Shown here in pieces: positions 1-8,904 of a DNA stretch of 64,000 nucleotides. Under the pieces are notes generated by a model. That model did not search any database. It saw only the letters and a list, made by a program, of their open reading frames with translations, and was not told the origin of the DNA. This stretch comes from Bradyrhizobium elkanii WSM2783. GTDB taxonomy: Bacteria; Pseudomonadota; Alphaproteobacteria; Rhizobiales; Xanthobacteraceae. The position numbers were made by a program, and so were the translations under genes. Each line of letters begins with the position of its first letter. Position 1 is the first letter of the stretch. The DNA lies in contig NZ_AXAP01000028.1 of assembly GCF_000472865.1 (NCBI RefSeq), forward strand, positions 1 through 64,000, read 5' to 3'.

Positions 1-1
1 C

Positions 2-259
2 GATATTCGCAAGTTCCTCGGCACCAACGACAATGCTATCCGCCTGCAGGTGCTCGCTGCGATGATTGCCTACCTGTTGTTGCGCATCGCCGCGCGCGCC
101 AACTGCGTCAAGATGCTCCCTCTCAGGCTGGCCGAACTGATCCGCCAGTTTCTGTTCACCCGTCGATCCCTGGCCGCGATCAACGAGCCGCCACCTATCA
201 ATCCCAGTAAGCCCAAATCGCGAACTTCCCCGAACCAATTGGCATTTTGCTATGGCTGA
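2..259 (+). mobile_element. C-terminal part of an IS4-family transposase (cut by window edge)
   Basis: The frame is open from the first bases of the window, before the first ATG at 50, and runs to a stop at 259. It begins DIRKFLGTNDNAIRLQ and continues with a Leu/Ala-rich helix. This is the typical tail of IS4-type (DUF4372) transposases, which end in a short segment like the INPSKPK seen here. Only about 85 residues are visible, so I cannot tell whether the element is intact to the left. It borders the decayed region at 0.8-2.3 kb. The family call rests on recognition of the tail only. Confidence 0.7.
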
Positions 260-329
260 TTTTCCCCGGACAGCCCTGCATAACACCGGGGAGAGAGAAT
301 CATCACACGTTCACCGAGCCGGAGGTAAC

Positions 330-734
330 ATGACCGCTTCCACCACATTCGCCGATAATGCTGCCCGCGAGATCGATGCGCTGCACCGCCTGCTACAGGC
401 GTGGTTTCGTGCCGAGGGCAGCGATGATCCGGCAGCGATCCTTACCCGCTTCGATGAAGGCTTCAACATGGTGAACCCGGCGGGCAAGCTGGTCACCTAC
501 CAGCAGTTTGCCGACGGCCTCCCGGGCATGCGGGGCAGCCGGCCGACGCTGATCATGGAGATCGGCGAGGCGATGGTGCGCCATGTCAGCGACAAGGCTG
601 CGCTCGTTACTTATCGCGAACGGCAGATTCAGGACACCGGCACCAACGATCGGGTCTCCACTGCGTTGCTGCTCAACCGCTCCGATCGGCCGACCCCAGT
701 GTGGCGCCATCTGCAGGAGACCTGGATCGGCTGA
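330..734 (+). CDS. SnoaL-like / NTF2-fold small protein
   Basis: A 134-aa protein. I chose the ATG at 330 because GGAGG lies just upstream (about 321-325); the frame is open further back to 252, but that stretch has no Shine-Dalgarno. The N-terminal helix (AAREIDALHRLLQAWFRAE), the following FDEGFNMVNPAGKLVTY segment and the C-terminal WRHLQETW match the SnoaL/DUF4440 branch of the NTF2-like fold. These proteins serve as small-molecule isomerases, hydrolases or binding modules. Nothing here indicates a substrate. It stands alone between an IS fragment and decayed genes. Confidence 0.65.
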   Translation: MTASTTFADNAAREIDALHRLLQAWFRAEGSDDPAAILTRFDEGFNMVNPAGKLVTYQQFADGLPGMRGSRPTLIMEIGEAMVRHVSDKAALVTYRERQIQDTGTNDRVSTALLLNRSDRPTPVWRHLQETWIG

Positions 735-804
735 GACATCCTCCGGAAAGACGGGCGTCGGCTTTCCGATCATGCCTGATGCAGCGATACGGAGCATGCG
801 GACC

Positions 805-984
805 ATGACAACGAAAGCTGAGATGTGGAAGCTCTACGAGTTTCATGGCCATCGTGTGCAGGTCGTTCAGCAATGGCGCGACCCGTACGGCGTGTGGTTC
901 GTGCGCATCGAAGGCATCGATGACGAGACCATGGCCGACGGCATGCGCGAGGTGGATTTCCTGAACGTTGCGCGCCCGCTTTAG
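805..984 (+). CDS. hypothetical 59-aa protein
   Basis: A short acidic protein starting MTTKAEMWKLYEFHGHRVQV. The reading frame extends upstream of 805, but this ATG gives the most compact product and lies about 70 bp after the preceding gene. It has alternating strands (HRVQVVQQW, VWFVRIEGID) and no signal peptide or membrane segment. I do not recognise the family. Its stop overlaps the stop of the degenerate minus-strand frame ending at 981. It could be a real small gene or a survivor of the local decay. Confidence 0.4.
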   Translation: MTTKAEMWKLYEFHGHRVQVVQQWRDPYGVWFVRIEGIDDETMADGMREVDFLNVARPL

Positions 985-1559
985 GCCCATTCGGCCTTGG
1001 GCTGCTCCTCTTCACCATGCGCGCGAAAGAGTTCGAGCAGTCGCCTGCGCATGATCATGCCCGGCCGGTCCGACGGCATGTGCATTTCGATCTTCCGGCT
1101 CATGTCCACAATGGCGTCGGGATCTGGCGATTCCAGCATTGTCAATCGGCGTTCAAATGTTGAACGCCGATTGACACCGTGCGCCTCGTGGAGGCTAATG
1201 ATTTCGTTCAGCCTGTCAGCATTGGTGTAGCGAACAACCGGCAGGCCACTGCAGGTCACGCGACCGCCGAAGCGGATGAACTCCAGATGCTGCAGCACTT
1301 CGCCGGGAAACAGATTGCGCATCTCGACCACCGTCTCCATCGGCCGGTCATGCGGATAGAGGCATTGCAGATAGGTCACCGTGCGGTCGGTCTTCAGCAC
1401 CTGCAGCGTCGTGTGGTTCCAAGTGTATTCATAGAGCGGGACCTGACCAGGACCGTCGTCGGTCGGCGTCTCCAGCGTGATGGTTCCGCGACCGGCCGAT
1501 AGCGACTTGAAGGTCTCGAGCGACGGTTCGGCGATCATCGCGATTAGGATGCTCTTGTC
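981..1559 (-). pseudogene. truncated FAD-linked oxidase (internal/C-terminal fragment, chimeric end)
   Basis: From about 1559 down to 1176 the minus strand encodes a stretch typical of GlcD/vanillyl-alcohol-oxidase-type FAD-linked oxidases (PLYEYTWNHTTLQVLK, TVTYLQCLYPHDRP, GRVTCSGLPVVRYT). The FAD-binding N-terminal half is absent, because a LysR fragment on the other strand begins at 1557. After HEAHGVN the expected oxidase C-terminus is replaced at a perfect 16-bp inverted repeat (1141-1175) by about 60 unrelated residues. The frame is open to 1601, but its first 14 codons are antisense to the LysR fragment. I read it as a dead remnant. Confidence 0.65.
1141..1175. repeat. perfect 16-bp inverted repeat with 3-nt loop
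   Basis: The arms 1141-1156 (GTCAATCGGCGTTCAA) and 1160-1175 are exact reverse complements separated by ATG. It lies inside the degenerate oxidase frame, exactly where homology to the oxidase ends. There is no T-tract, so it is not an obvious terminator. It may be a transposition or excision scar, or a small palindromic element. Confidence 0.75.
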
Positions 1560-2264
1560 GGCCACGTCAGGCAGACCCTGAAGGAACTGACGCGCGCGCA
1601 AACCAAGATCGAGGAGCTCAAGGGGCTGCGGCGCGGCGAGATCACCATGGCGATGATGAGCGGGCTTGCCTCAAACCTGTTGCCGGGAACGGTAAAGGCG
1701 TTCCGGATCGCCAATCCAAGGGTCAAGCCAATCTGACGCTGTTCAACACGGGCGAGGAGATTCAGTTCGCTGTCGCCAACGGCCAAGCCGATCTCGGCAT
1801 CGGGTTTGACTTTACCAAGGACGGCAATCTGAAGGTTCTGGCCCGTGCCAGTGCCAAACTCGGCGCTGTCATGGCGCCGGACCATCCGCTTGCCAAGCGA
1901 ACCAATGTCCGACTGAGCGACTGTATCGACTATCCGCTTGTCGTTGCCGACGACACGAGCGCCATCAGGCCTTACCTGAACACCGCGCTTACGCGCGTCT
2001 CACTCGATCTGCGGCCGATCATCGAGACCCAACGCCATCGAGATCATGAGGCACTCCGCGATCGTCGATAACGGGATCACCTTCCTTACTCCATTTGATA
2101 TCGAGTTCGAGCGGCGCGCGGGATGCCTAGTCTACGTACCGGTCCGCGAACGGTCGCATGAATCCCAGACCTTGATGCTGATCGGTCACGAACGAGGTAC
2201 CAGCGCGATCGCAAGCGTCTTGGCGGAAATGCTCAAGACGATGATGCGCGAAGCGAGCGGATAG
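1557..2264 (+). pseudogene. LysR-family transcriptional regulator remnant
   Basis: Three successive frames together encode the linker and effector domain of a LysR regulator. The first is 1557-1736 (VGHVRQTLKELTRAQ to FRIANPRVKPI). The second is about 1730-2071 (NLTLFNTGEEIQFAVANGQ to RPIIET). The third is about 2034-2264 (NAIEIMRHSAIVDNGITFLT to the C-terminus). The helix-turn-helix N-terminus is missing. Frame breaks fall near 1730 and near 2032, the latter explained by one extra C. It cannot make a functional regulator. Its missing 5' end abuts the missing 5' end of the oxidase fragment on the opposite strand. Confidence 0.8.
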
Positions 2265-2379
2265 GACCAGGACTTCGCGCGCTCCAGCATCAGCGCTAGC
2301 ACGCGCTCAGGAAAGCCGTTGAGCAGCGGATGCGCGAGTGGCGCGCCAGAGTTAAAGACAACAGCGAACTGACATCTAG

Positions 2380-3363
2380 TTAGTCGACCATTCGTTCCTG
2401 GCGCGGCGTCAGTCCAAACTGCTGCCGGTAAGTTCGTGAAAAATGCATAGGAGTCGAAAAACCCGTTGCAAGCGCAATCTCACTGACCGCCATGGTGGTC
2501 TGACTGAGCAACAGCTTGGCGCGCTCGAGCCGGAGCTGCAGGTAGCGCTGCTTGATCGTGGTGTGGAGATGTTGCGAGAATAGACGCTCAAGCTGGCGCA
2601 CCGAGATATCTGCGAGTCCTGCCAGCCGTCTTGGTGCGAGCGGCGCCTCGATATTCTGCTCCATGCGCGACAATGTGGCGACCAGCTTCGGGTGATGCAC
2701 GCCAAACCGCTCCGTCGGCGAAAGGCGCTGTGCAACCTCGCCGCGGCGAACCTCTGTCTGCAGGAACCAGTCGCTGACGGCTGCGGCGACCGACGGCCCG
2801 TGATCGATGCGGATCAGCGCATGCATCATATCGAGTGCGGCAATTCCACCGGCGCAGGTGAAGCGGTCGCGATCAATCTCGAACAGCGAGTGACTGAGGT
2901 GAAGAAAGGGAAACGTCTCGGCAAAGGCTGGAATATGTTCCCAGTGGACCGTGCATCTGTATCCGTCGAGCAGGCCCGCTTTGGCTAGAAGATAAGGTCC
3001 GGCCGACACGCCACCCAGCCTCACGCTATGGCGCGCGACCTTTCGCAGAAAGGCAAGTGTCGGTGGGTGATTGAAGGTTTGCGGATTGCCTCCGGCGCAA
3101 ACCACGATCGTATCGAGCCGGCCGACGTCCGCGATGGAGGCGTCTGCTTCGATGCGCACCCCATTCGAGGCTACGATCTCGCTGCCCTGGATCGCGATGT
3201 GGCGCCATCGATAAAGATTTCTGCCGGTGAGGACGTTGGCGGCGCGCAGTGGCTCAATGGCGGACGCATACGACATCAGCGCAAATCCGGGAATCAGCAG
3301 GAAGCCGACCCGGGTGCTCCGGCCGTTGTCGCAAACAGGCATTTCTAGGTCGCTTTTGGCCAT
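2380..3363 (-). CDS. GlxA-family AraC-type regulator (GbdR-like)
   Basis: A 327-aa protein. Residues about 19-185 form a DJ-1/PfpI (class I amidotransferase-like) domain. Residues about 225-325 form an AraC/XylS double helix-turn-helix (ISVRQLERLFSQHLHTTIKQ, then AVSEIALATGFSTPMHFSRT). In this family the N-terminal domain senses a ligand and is not enzymatic; the usual nucleophile turn reads GVSAGP, with no Cys. Relatives include GbdR (glycine betaine/dimethylglycine) and GlxA of Sinorhizobium. It is divergent from the dehydrogenase operon starting at 3423, with only about 60 bp between, so it probably activates that operon. A second start (ATG at 3342) is possible. Confidence 0.85.
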   Translation of the reverse strand: MAKSDLEMPVCDNGRSTRVGFLLIPGFALMSYASAIEPLRAANVLTGRNLYRWRHIAIQGSEIVASNGVRIEADASIADVGRLDTIVVCAGGNPQTFNHPPTLAFLRKVARHSVRLGGVSAGPYLLAKAGLLDGYRCTVHWEHIPAFAETFPFLHLSHSLFEIDRDRFTCAGGIAALDMMHALIRIDHGPSVAAAVSDWFLQTEVRRGEVAQRLSPTERFGVHHPKLVATLSRMEQNIEAPLAPRRLAGLADISVRQLERLFSQHLHTTIKQRYLQLRLERAKLLLSQTTMAVSEIALATGFSTPMHFSRTYRQQFGLTPRQERMVD

Positions 3364-3422
3364 GTCGAGACTTGAATATCAGGGCATTCTGCCACCCACA
3401 AGCTCACCACAGCGACCCACGC

Positions 3423-4673
3423 ATGCGCTATTCGCTTCTTGCCCTCGCCCGCCAGGCCTTTCGCGGCAATCGCCACTGGCAGCCGGTATGGCGCGATACC
3501 GAACCTCGCCCGAGCTACGACGTTGTCATTGTCGGTGGCGGCGGGCACGGGCTCGCCACGGCCTATTATCTTGCGAAGCAGCACGGTGTGCGCAACGTCG
3601 CGGTTGTCGAGAAAGGCTGGATCGGATCCGGCAACGCCGGACGCAACACCACGATCATCCGCTCCAACTATCTCCTGCCCGGCAACGAGCCCTTCTACGA
3701 ACGGTCGATGAAGCTGTGGGAGGGCCTGGAGCAGGATCTGAACTATAACGCTATGGTGAGCCAGCGCGGCGTATTGAATGTCTATCATTCGGATGCGCAG
3801 CGCGACGCCTTTGCCAGGCGCGGCAACGCCATGCGTCTGGCTGGCGCCGACGCGGAGATGCTCGATGCGGAAGCCGTGCGCCGCATGCTGCCATTCCTCG
3901 ATTTCGACAACGCTCGCTTTCCAATCAAGGGCGGACTGCTGCAGCGGCGCGGCGGCACCGCGCGTCACGATGCGGTGGTGTGGGGATATGCCCGCGGCGC
4001 GAGTGATCGTGGCGTCGACATCATCCAGAACTGCGAGGTCACCCGCTTCCTGCGCGACGGCAGTCGGATCGTCGGGCTCAACACAACCAAAGGCACCATC
4101 CGCTGCGGCAAGGTCGGACTTGCCGTCGCCGGCAGCAGCTCCCGGGTGGCAAAGCTGCTCGGCCTGAAGCTGCCGATCGAAAGTCACCTGCTGCAAGCCT
4201 TCGTCTCCGAAGCCATCAAGCCGTTGATCCCATGCGTCGTCACTTTTGGCGCGGGGCACTTCTATGTCAGCCAGTCGGACAAGGGCGGCCTTGTCTTCGG
4301 CGGCGACATCGACGGCTACAACTCCTATGCCCAGCGCGGCAATCTTCCTGTTGTCGAAGACGTCTGCGAAGGCGGCATGGCCTTGATGCCCGCGATCGGG
4401 CGGCTGCGGCTGCTGCGCTCCTGGGCCGGCCTGGTCGACATGTCGATGGACGGCTCGCCGATCATCGACCGGACGCCATTCAACGGCCTCTATCTCAATG
4501 CCGGCTGGTGTTACGGCGGCTTCAAGGCGACGCCGGCATCGGGCTGGTGCTTCGCGCATCTCTTGGCGCAAGACCAGCCTGATCCCGTCGCCAGCGCCTT
4601 TCGCCTTGATCGTTTCGAAACCGGGCACCTGATCGATGAAAAGGGTCAGGGCGCTCAACCCAACCTGCACTGA
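3423..4673 (+). CDS. mgdA: N-methylglutamate dehydrogenase / sarcosine oxidase beta-type subunit
   Basis: A 416-aa FAD-dependent DAO-family subunit. The dinucleotide-binding glycine motif (VVIVGGGGHGLATAYYLA) lies at residues about 34-51, followed by the RNTTIIRSNYLLPGN segment typical of this group. I chose the ATG at 3423; the frame is open further upstream but runs through the divergent regulator gene. The subunit is orthologous in architecture to SoxB. With MgdB-D it oxidises an N-methyl group and passes the C1 unit to tetrahydrofolate. Linkage to mgsABC and gmaS makes N-methylglutamate the likely substrate; the conservative name is soxB. Confidence 0.85.
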   Translation: MRYSLLALARQAFRGNRHWQPVWRDTEPRPSYDVVIVGGGGHGLATAYYLAKQHGVRNVAVVEKGWIGSGNAGRNTTIIRSNYLLPGNEPFYERSMKLWEGLEQDLNYNAMVSQRGVLNVYHSDAQRDAFARRGNAMRLAGADAEMLDAEAVRRMLPFLDFDNARFPIKGGLLQRRGGTARHDAVVWGYARGASDRGVDIIQNCEVTRFLRDGSRIVGLNTTKGTIRCGKVGLAVAGSSSRVAKLLGLKLPIESHLLQAFVSEAIKPLIPCVVTFGAGHFYVSQSDKGGLVFGGDIDGYNSYAQRGNLPVVEDVCEGGMALMPAIGRLRLLRSWAGLVDMSMDGSPIIDRTPFNGLYLNAGWCYGGFKATPASGWCFAHLLAQDQPDPVASAFRLDRFETGHLIDEKGQGAQPNLH

Positions 4674-4699
4674 ACCTTAGAGTCGGTCGGTCAAGAGAC

Positions 4700-4954
4700 A
4701 TGCGAATCCCATGCCCTTATTGCGGTGAGCGCGACTTGAGCGAGTTCGTCTATTACGGCGATCCCGTTCAGCGCCCCGATCCGGTCGCGGCCGACGCTCC
4801 GCGCAGATTCTACGAGGCGGTGTATCTGCGCGACAACCCGGCCGGCCCGCACGAGGAACTCTGGTATCACGCCAATGGATGTCGCGGCTGGCTGCGCGTT
4901 AGCCGTGACACCCGCACGCACGATGTGCTCGGCGCGAGCTTCGCGGGGAAATGA
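4700..4954 (+). CDS. mgdB: N-methylglutamate dehydrogenase / sarcosine oxidase delta-type subunit
   Basis: An 84-aa zinc-binding subunit starting MRIPCPYCGERDLSEFVYYG. The CPYC pair and the later HANGCRGW are the metal-site elements of the SoxD family, and the length is normal for it. In the heterotetramer this small subunit has a structural role. It sits 26 bp after mgdA, and its stop overlaps the mgdC start in an ATGA, so the two are translationally coupled. Alternative name soxD. Confidence 0.88.
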   Translation: MRIPCPYCGERDLSEFVYYGDPVQRPDPVAADAPRRFYEAVYLRDNPAGPHEELWYHANGCRGWLRVSRDTRTHDVLGASFAGK

Positions 4955-7947
4955 TCATGGCCAATCCATCCCGCATCGCACCGAACAGGTTAAGCTCAGG
5001 CGGGCTGATCGACCGCGAGCGGCGGCTGCATTTCTCGTTCGACGGCAGGACGTATGGCGGCTATGCCGGCGATACGCTGGCTTCGGCACTGCTCGGCCAC
5101 GGCGTCAAGCTGCTTGGCCGCTCCTTCAAATATCACCGGCCGCGCGGCGTCCTCACCGCGGGCTCGGAGGAACCCAATGCGCTCGTCGAACTGCGGAAGG
5201 AAGCACGCCGCGAGCCCAATACGCGGGCGACGACGGTCGAACTGTTCGACGGGCTGGAAGCGCAAAGCCAGAATCGCTGGCCGTCCCTGAAGTTCGATGC
5301 CGGCGCGATCAACTCGCTCTTTTCACCGCTGTTCGCCGCGGGCTTCTACTACAAGACCTTCATGTGGCCGGCCTCGTTCTGGGAAAAGGTCTACGAGCCT
5401 GCGATCCGCCGCGCTGCCGGCCTCGGGCGCGGCAGCAGCGAAGCCGATCCTGACAGCTACGAGAAGATACATGCCTTCTGCGATCTTCTCGTTATTGGTG
5501 GTGGCCCCGCGGGCCTTGGCGCAGCGCTCAGCGCCGGACGATCCGGCGCCCGCGTGATCCTGTGCGACGAGGACTACGTCCTGGGCGGGCGGCTCAACAG
5601 CGATGCGCGGGAGATCAACGAGCAGCCGTGCTCGATCTGGGCGCAGCACACAACGGCCGAACTCGAGGCGATGACGAATGTGCGGGTGCTGCGGCGAACC
5701 ACCGTATTCGGCGTCTACGACGGCGCCACCTTCGGCGCCGTCGAGCGAGTGGCGGATCATCTTCCTTCACCGCCGCCGCACCAGCCGCGCCAGCGGCTGT
5801 GGAAGATCGTCGCCAGACGAAGCCTGCTGGCATCAGGCGCGATCGAACGGCACATCGTTTTCGGCGGCAACGACCGACCTGGCGTGATGACGGCATCGGC
5901 CGCGCGAACCTATCTGAATCGGTTCGCCGTGATCCCGGGCAGCCGGGCTGCCGTCTTCACCAACTCAGATGACGCCTGGACGACGGCACTCGACCTCGGA
6001 AAGGCCGGCGTTCAGGTCGAGGCGATCGTCGACACGCGGACGGAGATCGACCCGCGCCTGGAGAACAAAGCCAAGCTTGGGGGAATTGCGATCTTTCGTG
6101 GCGCGCAGGTGCTCGATACGCACGGAACGCATGAACTGAGAGCCATTTCCGTTCGCAGCGCAGACGGGCAGACTCGCAAGGTTGCGGTCGATGTGCTCGC
6201 GGTGTCCGGCGGCTGGAATCCCAATCTCGGCCTGACCACGCATCTCGGCGGACGGCCGGACTGGTCGGATGCGCTGGCGGCCTTCGTCCCGGGCGAGGTG
6301 CCTCCCCGAATGACGGTGGCAGGCGCGGCGGGCGGCAGATTCACGCTGGCGGACGCGTTGCGCGAGGGCATGGCAGCGGGAACCGCGGCGGCCGAAGCGG
6401 CAGGATTTGCGGCTCGGCCGGAGCCCCTCCCCAGAGTCGATGACGACCATGTCGGCGTCAAGCCGTTCTGGCACGTCACCGCTTCGCGTTCGAAGGCCTT
6501 CGTCGATTTCCAAAACGATGTGACCAGCGAGGATGTCGCACTCGCCGCGCGCGAGGGATTCAAGTCGGTCGAGCTGCTGAAGCGATACACAACGCTCGGC
6601 ATGGCGACCGACCAGGGCAAGACGTCGAACGTCAATGGCCATGCGATGATAGCGCAATTGACCGGACGGCCGATGCCGGAGGTCGGAACCACCGTGTTTC
6701 GCCCACCACACACGCCAGTGGCGATCGGCGCGTTCGCCGGCCATCATCGTGGCAAGCACTTCAGGCCGGGCCGCCTCACCGCCGGACACCGCTGGGCCGA
6801 GCAGCAGGGCGCAAGCTTTGTCGAGACCGGCCAATGGCTGCGCGCGCAGTGGTTCGCAAGGCCCGGCGAAGCCGACTGGTTGACCACCGTTTCGCGCGAA
6901 GTGAGGGAAACTCGCGCCAGGGTAGGGGTGTGCGATGTCTCGACCCTCGGCAAGATCGATATCCAGGGCACCGACGCCGGTATCTTCCTCGACCGGATCT
7001 ACGCCAACATGTTCTCGACCGTGCCGGTGGGCAAGGTCCGCTACGGCCTGATGCTACGCGAAGACGGCATCGCAATGGACGACGGGACCTCCGCCCGGTT
7101 TGCGGACGACCATTTCGTGATGTCCACAACCACGGCCAATGCAGGCAAGATCATGCACCACCTGGAGCACGCCCGACAGGTGCTTTGGCCCGAGTTCGAC
7201 GTACAACTCGTCTCCGTAACCGAGCAGTGGGCGCAGTATTCGATTGCCGGACCTTGCGCACGGGCGCTGCTGGAGCGCCTGCTGGGCGACGCATGCGACG
7301 TCTCCGACGTGGCCCTGCCCTATCTCGGCTGCGCCGAATTCATCTGGCGCGGCGTGCCGACGCGCATATTCCGCGTCTCCTTCTCGGGCGAGCTTGGCTA
7401 TGAACTCGCGGTGCCCGCCAATTTTGGCGACGCCGCGATCCGGGCGATCATGGAGGCCGGCGCTGAATTCGGCGTCATCCCCTACGGCACTGAAGCGCTC
7501 AGCGTGATGCGCATCGAGAAAGGACACGTCGCCGGCAACGAACTCAACGGCATGACGACGGCGGCCGATCTCGGCCTTGGTCGCATGATGTCGAAAAAGA
7601 AGGATTTCATCGGCCGCGTGCTGGCGGAGCGCCCAGGGCTCGTTGACCCGGGGCGGCCGGCGCTGGTCGGAATCCAACCCGTCGACCGGGCCGCACGGCT
7701 TCGCGCCGGCGCGCATGTTCTGGCGCCCGGAGCCGAGGCCACGATGGAGAATGACGAAGGCTATGTTACGTCGGTCGCGTTCTCGCCAATGCTCGGGCAC
7801 TGGATCGGTCTCGGCTTCGTCAAGCGCGGGCCTGCGCGGATCGGTGAACGCGTACGAGCCTATGATCCGGTTCGCGGCGGCGACACCGAGGTTGAGCTCG
7901 TCCCTCCCATCTTCTTTGATCCCGAAGGGAAGCGTCTCCATGGCTGA
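4951..7947 (+). CDS. mgdC: N-methylglutamate dehydrogenase / sarcosine oxidase alpha-type subunit
   Basis: A 998-aa protein, the usual size for SoxA/MgdC. The N-terminal part (about 10-100) is a ferredoxin-like domain containing FKYHRPRGVLTAGSEEPNAL. A dinucleotide-binding domain starts near residue 178 (LLVIGGGPAGLGAALSAG). The last 380 residues are a GcvT/aminomethyltransferase-type tetrahydrofolate domain (YGTEALSVMRIEKGHVAGNE). The subunit channels the methylene group to THF. It starts inside the mgdB stop (ATGA); a second ATG is at 4957. The 3' end overlaps mgdD by 8 nt. Alternative name soxA. Confidence 0.88.
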   Translation: MIMANPSRIAPNRLSSGGLIDRERRLHFSFDGRTYGGYAGDTLASALLGHGVKLLGRSFKYHRPRGVLTAGSEEPNALVELRKEARREPNTRATTVELFDGLEAQSQNRWPSLKFDAGAINSLFSPLFAAGFYYKTFMWPASFWEKVYEPAIRRAAGLGRGSSEADPDSYEKIHAFCDLLVIGGGPAGLGAALSAGRSGARVILCDEDYVLGGRLNSDAREINEQPCSIWAQHTTAELEAMTNVRVLRRTTVFGVYDGATFGAVERVADHLPSPPPHQPRQRLWKIVARRSLLASGAIERHIVFGGNDRPGVMTASAARTYLNRFAVIPGSRAAVFTNSDDAWTTALDLGKAGVQVEAIVDTRTEIDPRLENKAKLGGIAIFRGAQVLDTHGTHELRAISVRSADGQTRKVAVDVLAVSGGWNPNLGLTTHLGGRPDWSDALAAFVPGEVPPRMTVAGAAGGRFTLADALREGMAAGTAAAEAAGFAARPEPLPRVDDDHVGVKPFWHVTASRSKAFVDFQNDVTSEDVALAAREGFKSVELLKRYTTLGMATDQGKTSNVNGHAMIAQLTGRPMPEVGTTVFRPPHTPVAIGAFAGHHRGKHFRPGRLTAGHRWAEQQGASFVETGQWLRAQWFARPGEADWLTTVSREVRETRARVGVCDVSTLGKIDIQGTDAGIFLDRIYANMFSTVPVGKVRYGLMLREDGIAMDDGTSARFADDHFVMSTTTANAGKIMHHLEHARQVLWPEFDVQLVSVTEQWAQYSIAGPCARALLERLLGDACDVSDVALPYLGCAEFIWRGVPTRIFRVSFSGELGYELAVPANFGDAAIRAIMEAGAEFGVIPYGTEALSVMRIEKGHVAGNELNGMTTAADLGLGRMMSKKKDFIGRVLAERPGLVDPGRPALVGIQPVDRAARLRAGAHVLAPGAEATMENDEGYVTSVAFSPMLGHWIGLGFVKRGPARIGERVRAYDPVRGGDTEVELVPPIFFDPEGKRLHG

Positions 7948-8554
7948 TACGGCATTGTCCGGGCTATCCGCCTTGCCGCATATCGGTATGCAGACGCAGC
8001 CCGGCGGCGGCGTGACGATCACCGAGCGCTATGGTCTTGGCATCGCCACCATGCAGGCGCGCCAAGGCCAGGACGTATCCCTGCGGGAGCGCATCCGGCA
8101 GCACTTCCTGCTCGAACTGCCTGGTCGTCCCGCCATCGTGCGCACCGGCTCCGTATCCTTCACCGGCATCGGTCCACATCATTGGCTGGCTGTGAGCGCA
8201 GGAGGTGGCCACCTGTTCAGCAGTTCGCTCCGCGCGCTTGTCACACCGCTCGCCTCGGTGTCAGATCAAAGCGGTGGCTATGTCGTGTTCCGCGTCGGCG
8301 GCCGCGCCATCCGGGACACGCTCGCCAAGGGATTCCCCATCGATCTGGATCCACGCGCGTTCAAGCCCGGCGACGCGGCGACCACGATCGTCTCGCATAT
8401 CGGCGCCACCATCTGGCGGTGCGACGACGGCGCGGACGGCAGCGCCTGTTTCGAGATCGCCCTGTTCCGCAGCCTGTCCCAAAGTTTCTGGGAGTGGTTT
8501 GTGAGCAGCGCAGCCGAATTCGGCTACCAGTGGCAAGGGACCACTCAGCAATAG
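7940..8554 (+). CDS. mgdD: N-methylglutamate dehydrogenase / sarcosine oxidase gamma-type subunit
   Basis: A 204-aa subunit of the SoxG family. Features are the early GVTITERYGLGIATMQAR, then GPHHWLAVS, and a C-terminal SQSFWEWFVSSAAEFGYQW, the usual ending of the gamma subunit. I chose the ATG at 7940, overlapping the end of mgdC by 8 nt; the frame is open upstream, but only as a shadow of mgdC. It completes the four-subunit enzyme. In many rhizobial clusters the next gene is purU; here only a relic of purU follows, 44 bp downstream. Confidence 0.85.
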   Translation: MADTALSGLSALPHIGMQTQPGGGVTITERYGLGIATMQARQGQDVSLRERIRQHFLLELPGRPAIVRTGSVSFTGIGPHHWLAVSAGGGHLFSSSLRALVTPLASVSDQSGGYVVFRVGGRAIRDTLAKGFPIDLDPRAFKPGDAATTIVSHIGATIWRCDDGADGSACFEIALFRSLSQSFWEWFVSSAAEFGYQWQGTTQQ

Positions 8555-8597
8555 CCTCCGCTTCAAAACTTCATACTTCCGCTCAGCTCAGTTCGCC

Positions 8598-8708
8598 ATG
8601 CCAACCGACAGCCATATCCTGACATTCTCCTGTCCGAAGCGCCCCGGCAGGCATATCGATGGCCGCGTCATTCTCAACGGCGTCCGGACTGTGGTCTTCA
8701 GGGATTGA
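8598..8708 (+). pseudogene. purU: purU relic (formyltetrahydrofolate deformylase with internal deletion)
   Basis: A 36-codon frame from an ATG to TGA. The first 17 residues (MPTDSHILTFSCPKRPG) match the start of PurU, whose ACT domain begins with an SCPxRPG motif. The last 19 residues (RHIDGRVILNGVRTVVFRD) match the PurU C-terminus. Everything between, roughly 250 residues, is gone, and the two ends are joined in frame. PurU releases formate from 10-formyl-THF and commonly follows soxBDAG-type genes, which fits the position. The product cannot be active. Confidence 0.72.
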
Positions 8709-8904
8709 ACGATGACGGCGACACCGCTGGCCTAGGGGGCGACACGTCGGCGGAGTCGCGATCGATCACGCGTTGGAGGTTCAGAATCTCGGCGAGAAGC
8801 GGAGCCGCGGAGCGAAGGCAGGCCGCGGTTACGGAAGAAATTCGTTATCGCCTGCGCCAGCCATCGTGTTACGACTTGCGCGCACAGAACGGGATAACAC
8901 GCAG

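Noticed and set aside
2265..2379. possible gene fragment between the LysR relic and the GlxA-like gene
   Set aside because: Neither strand gave a stretch that I could match to a family; left unannotated.
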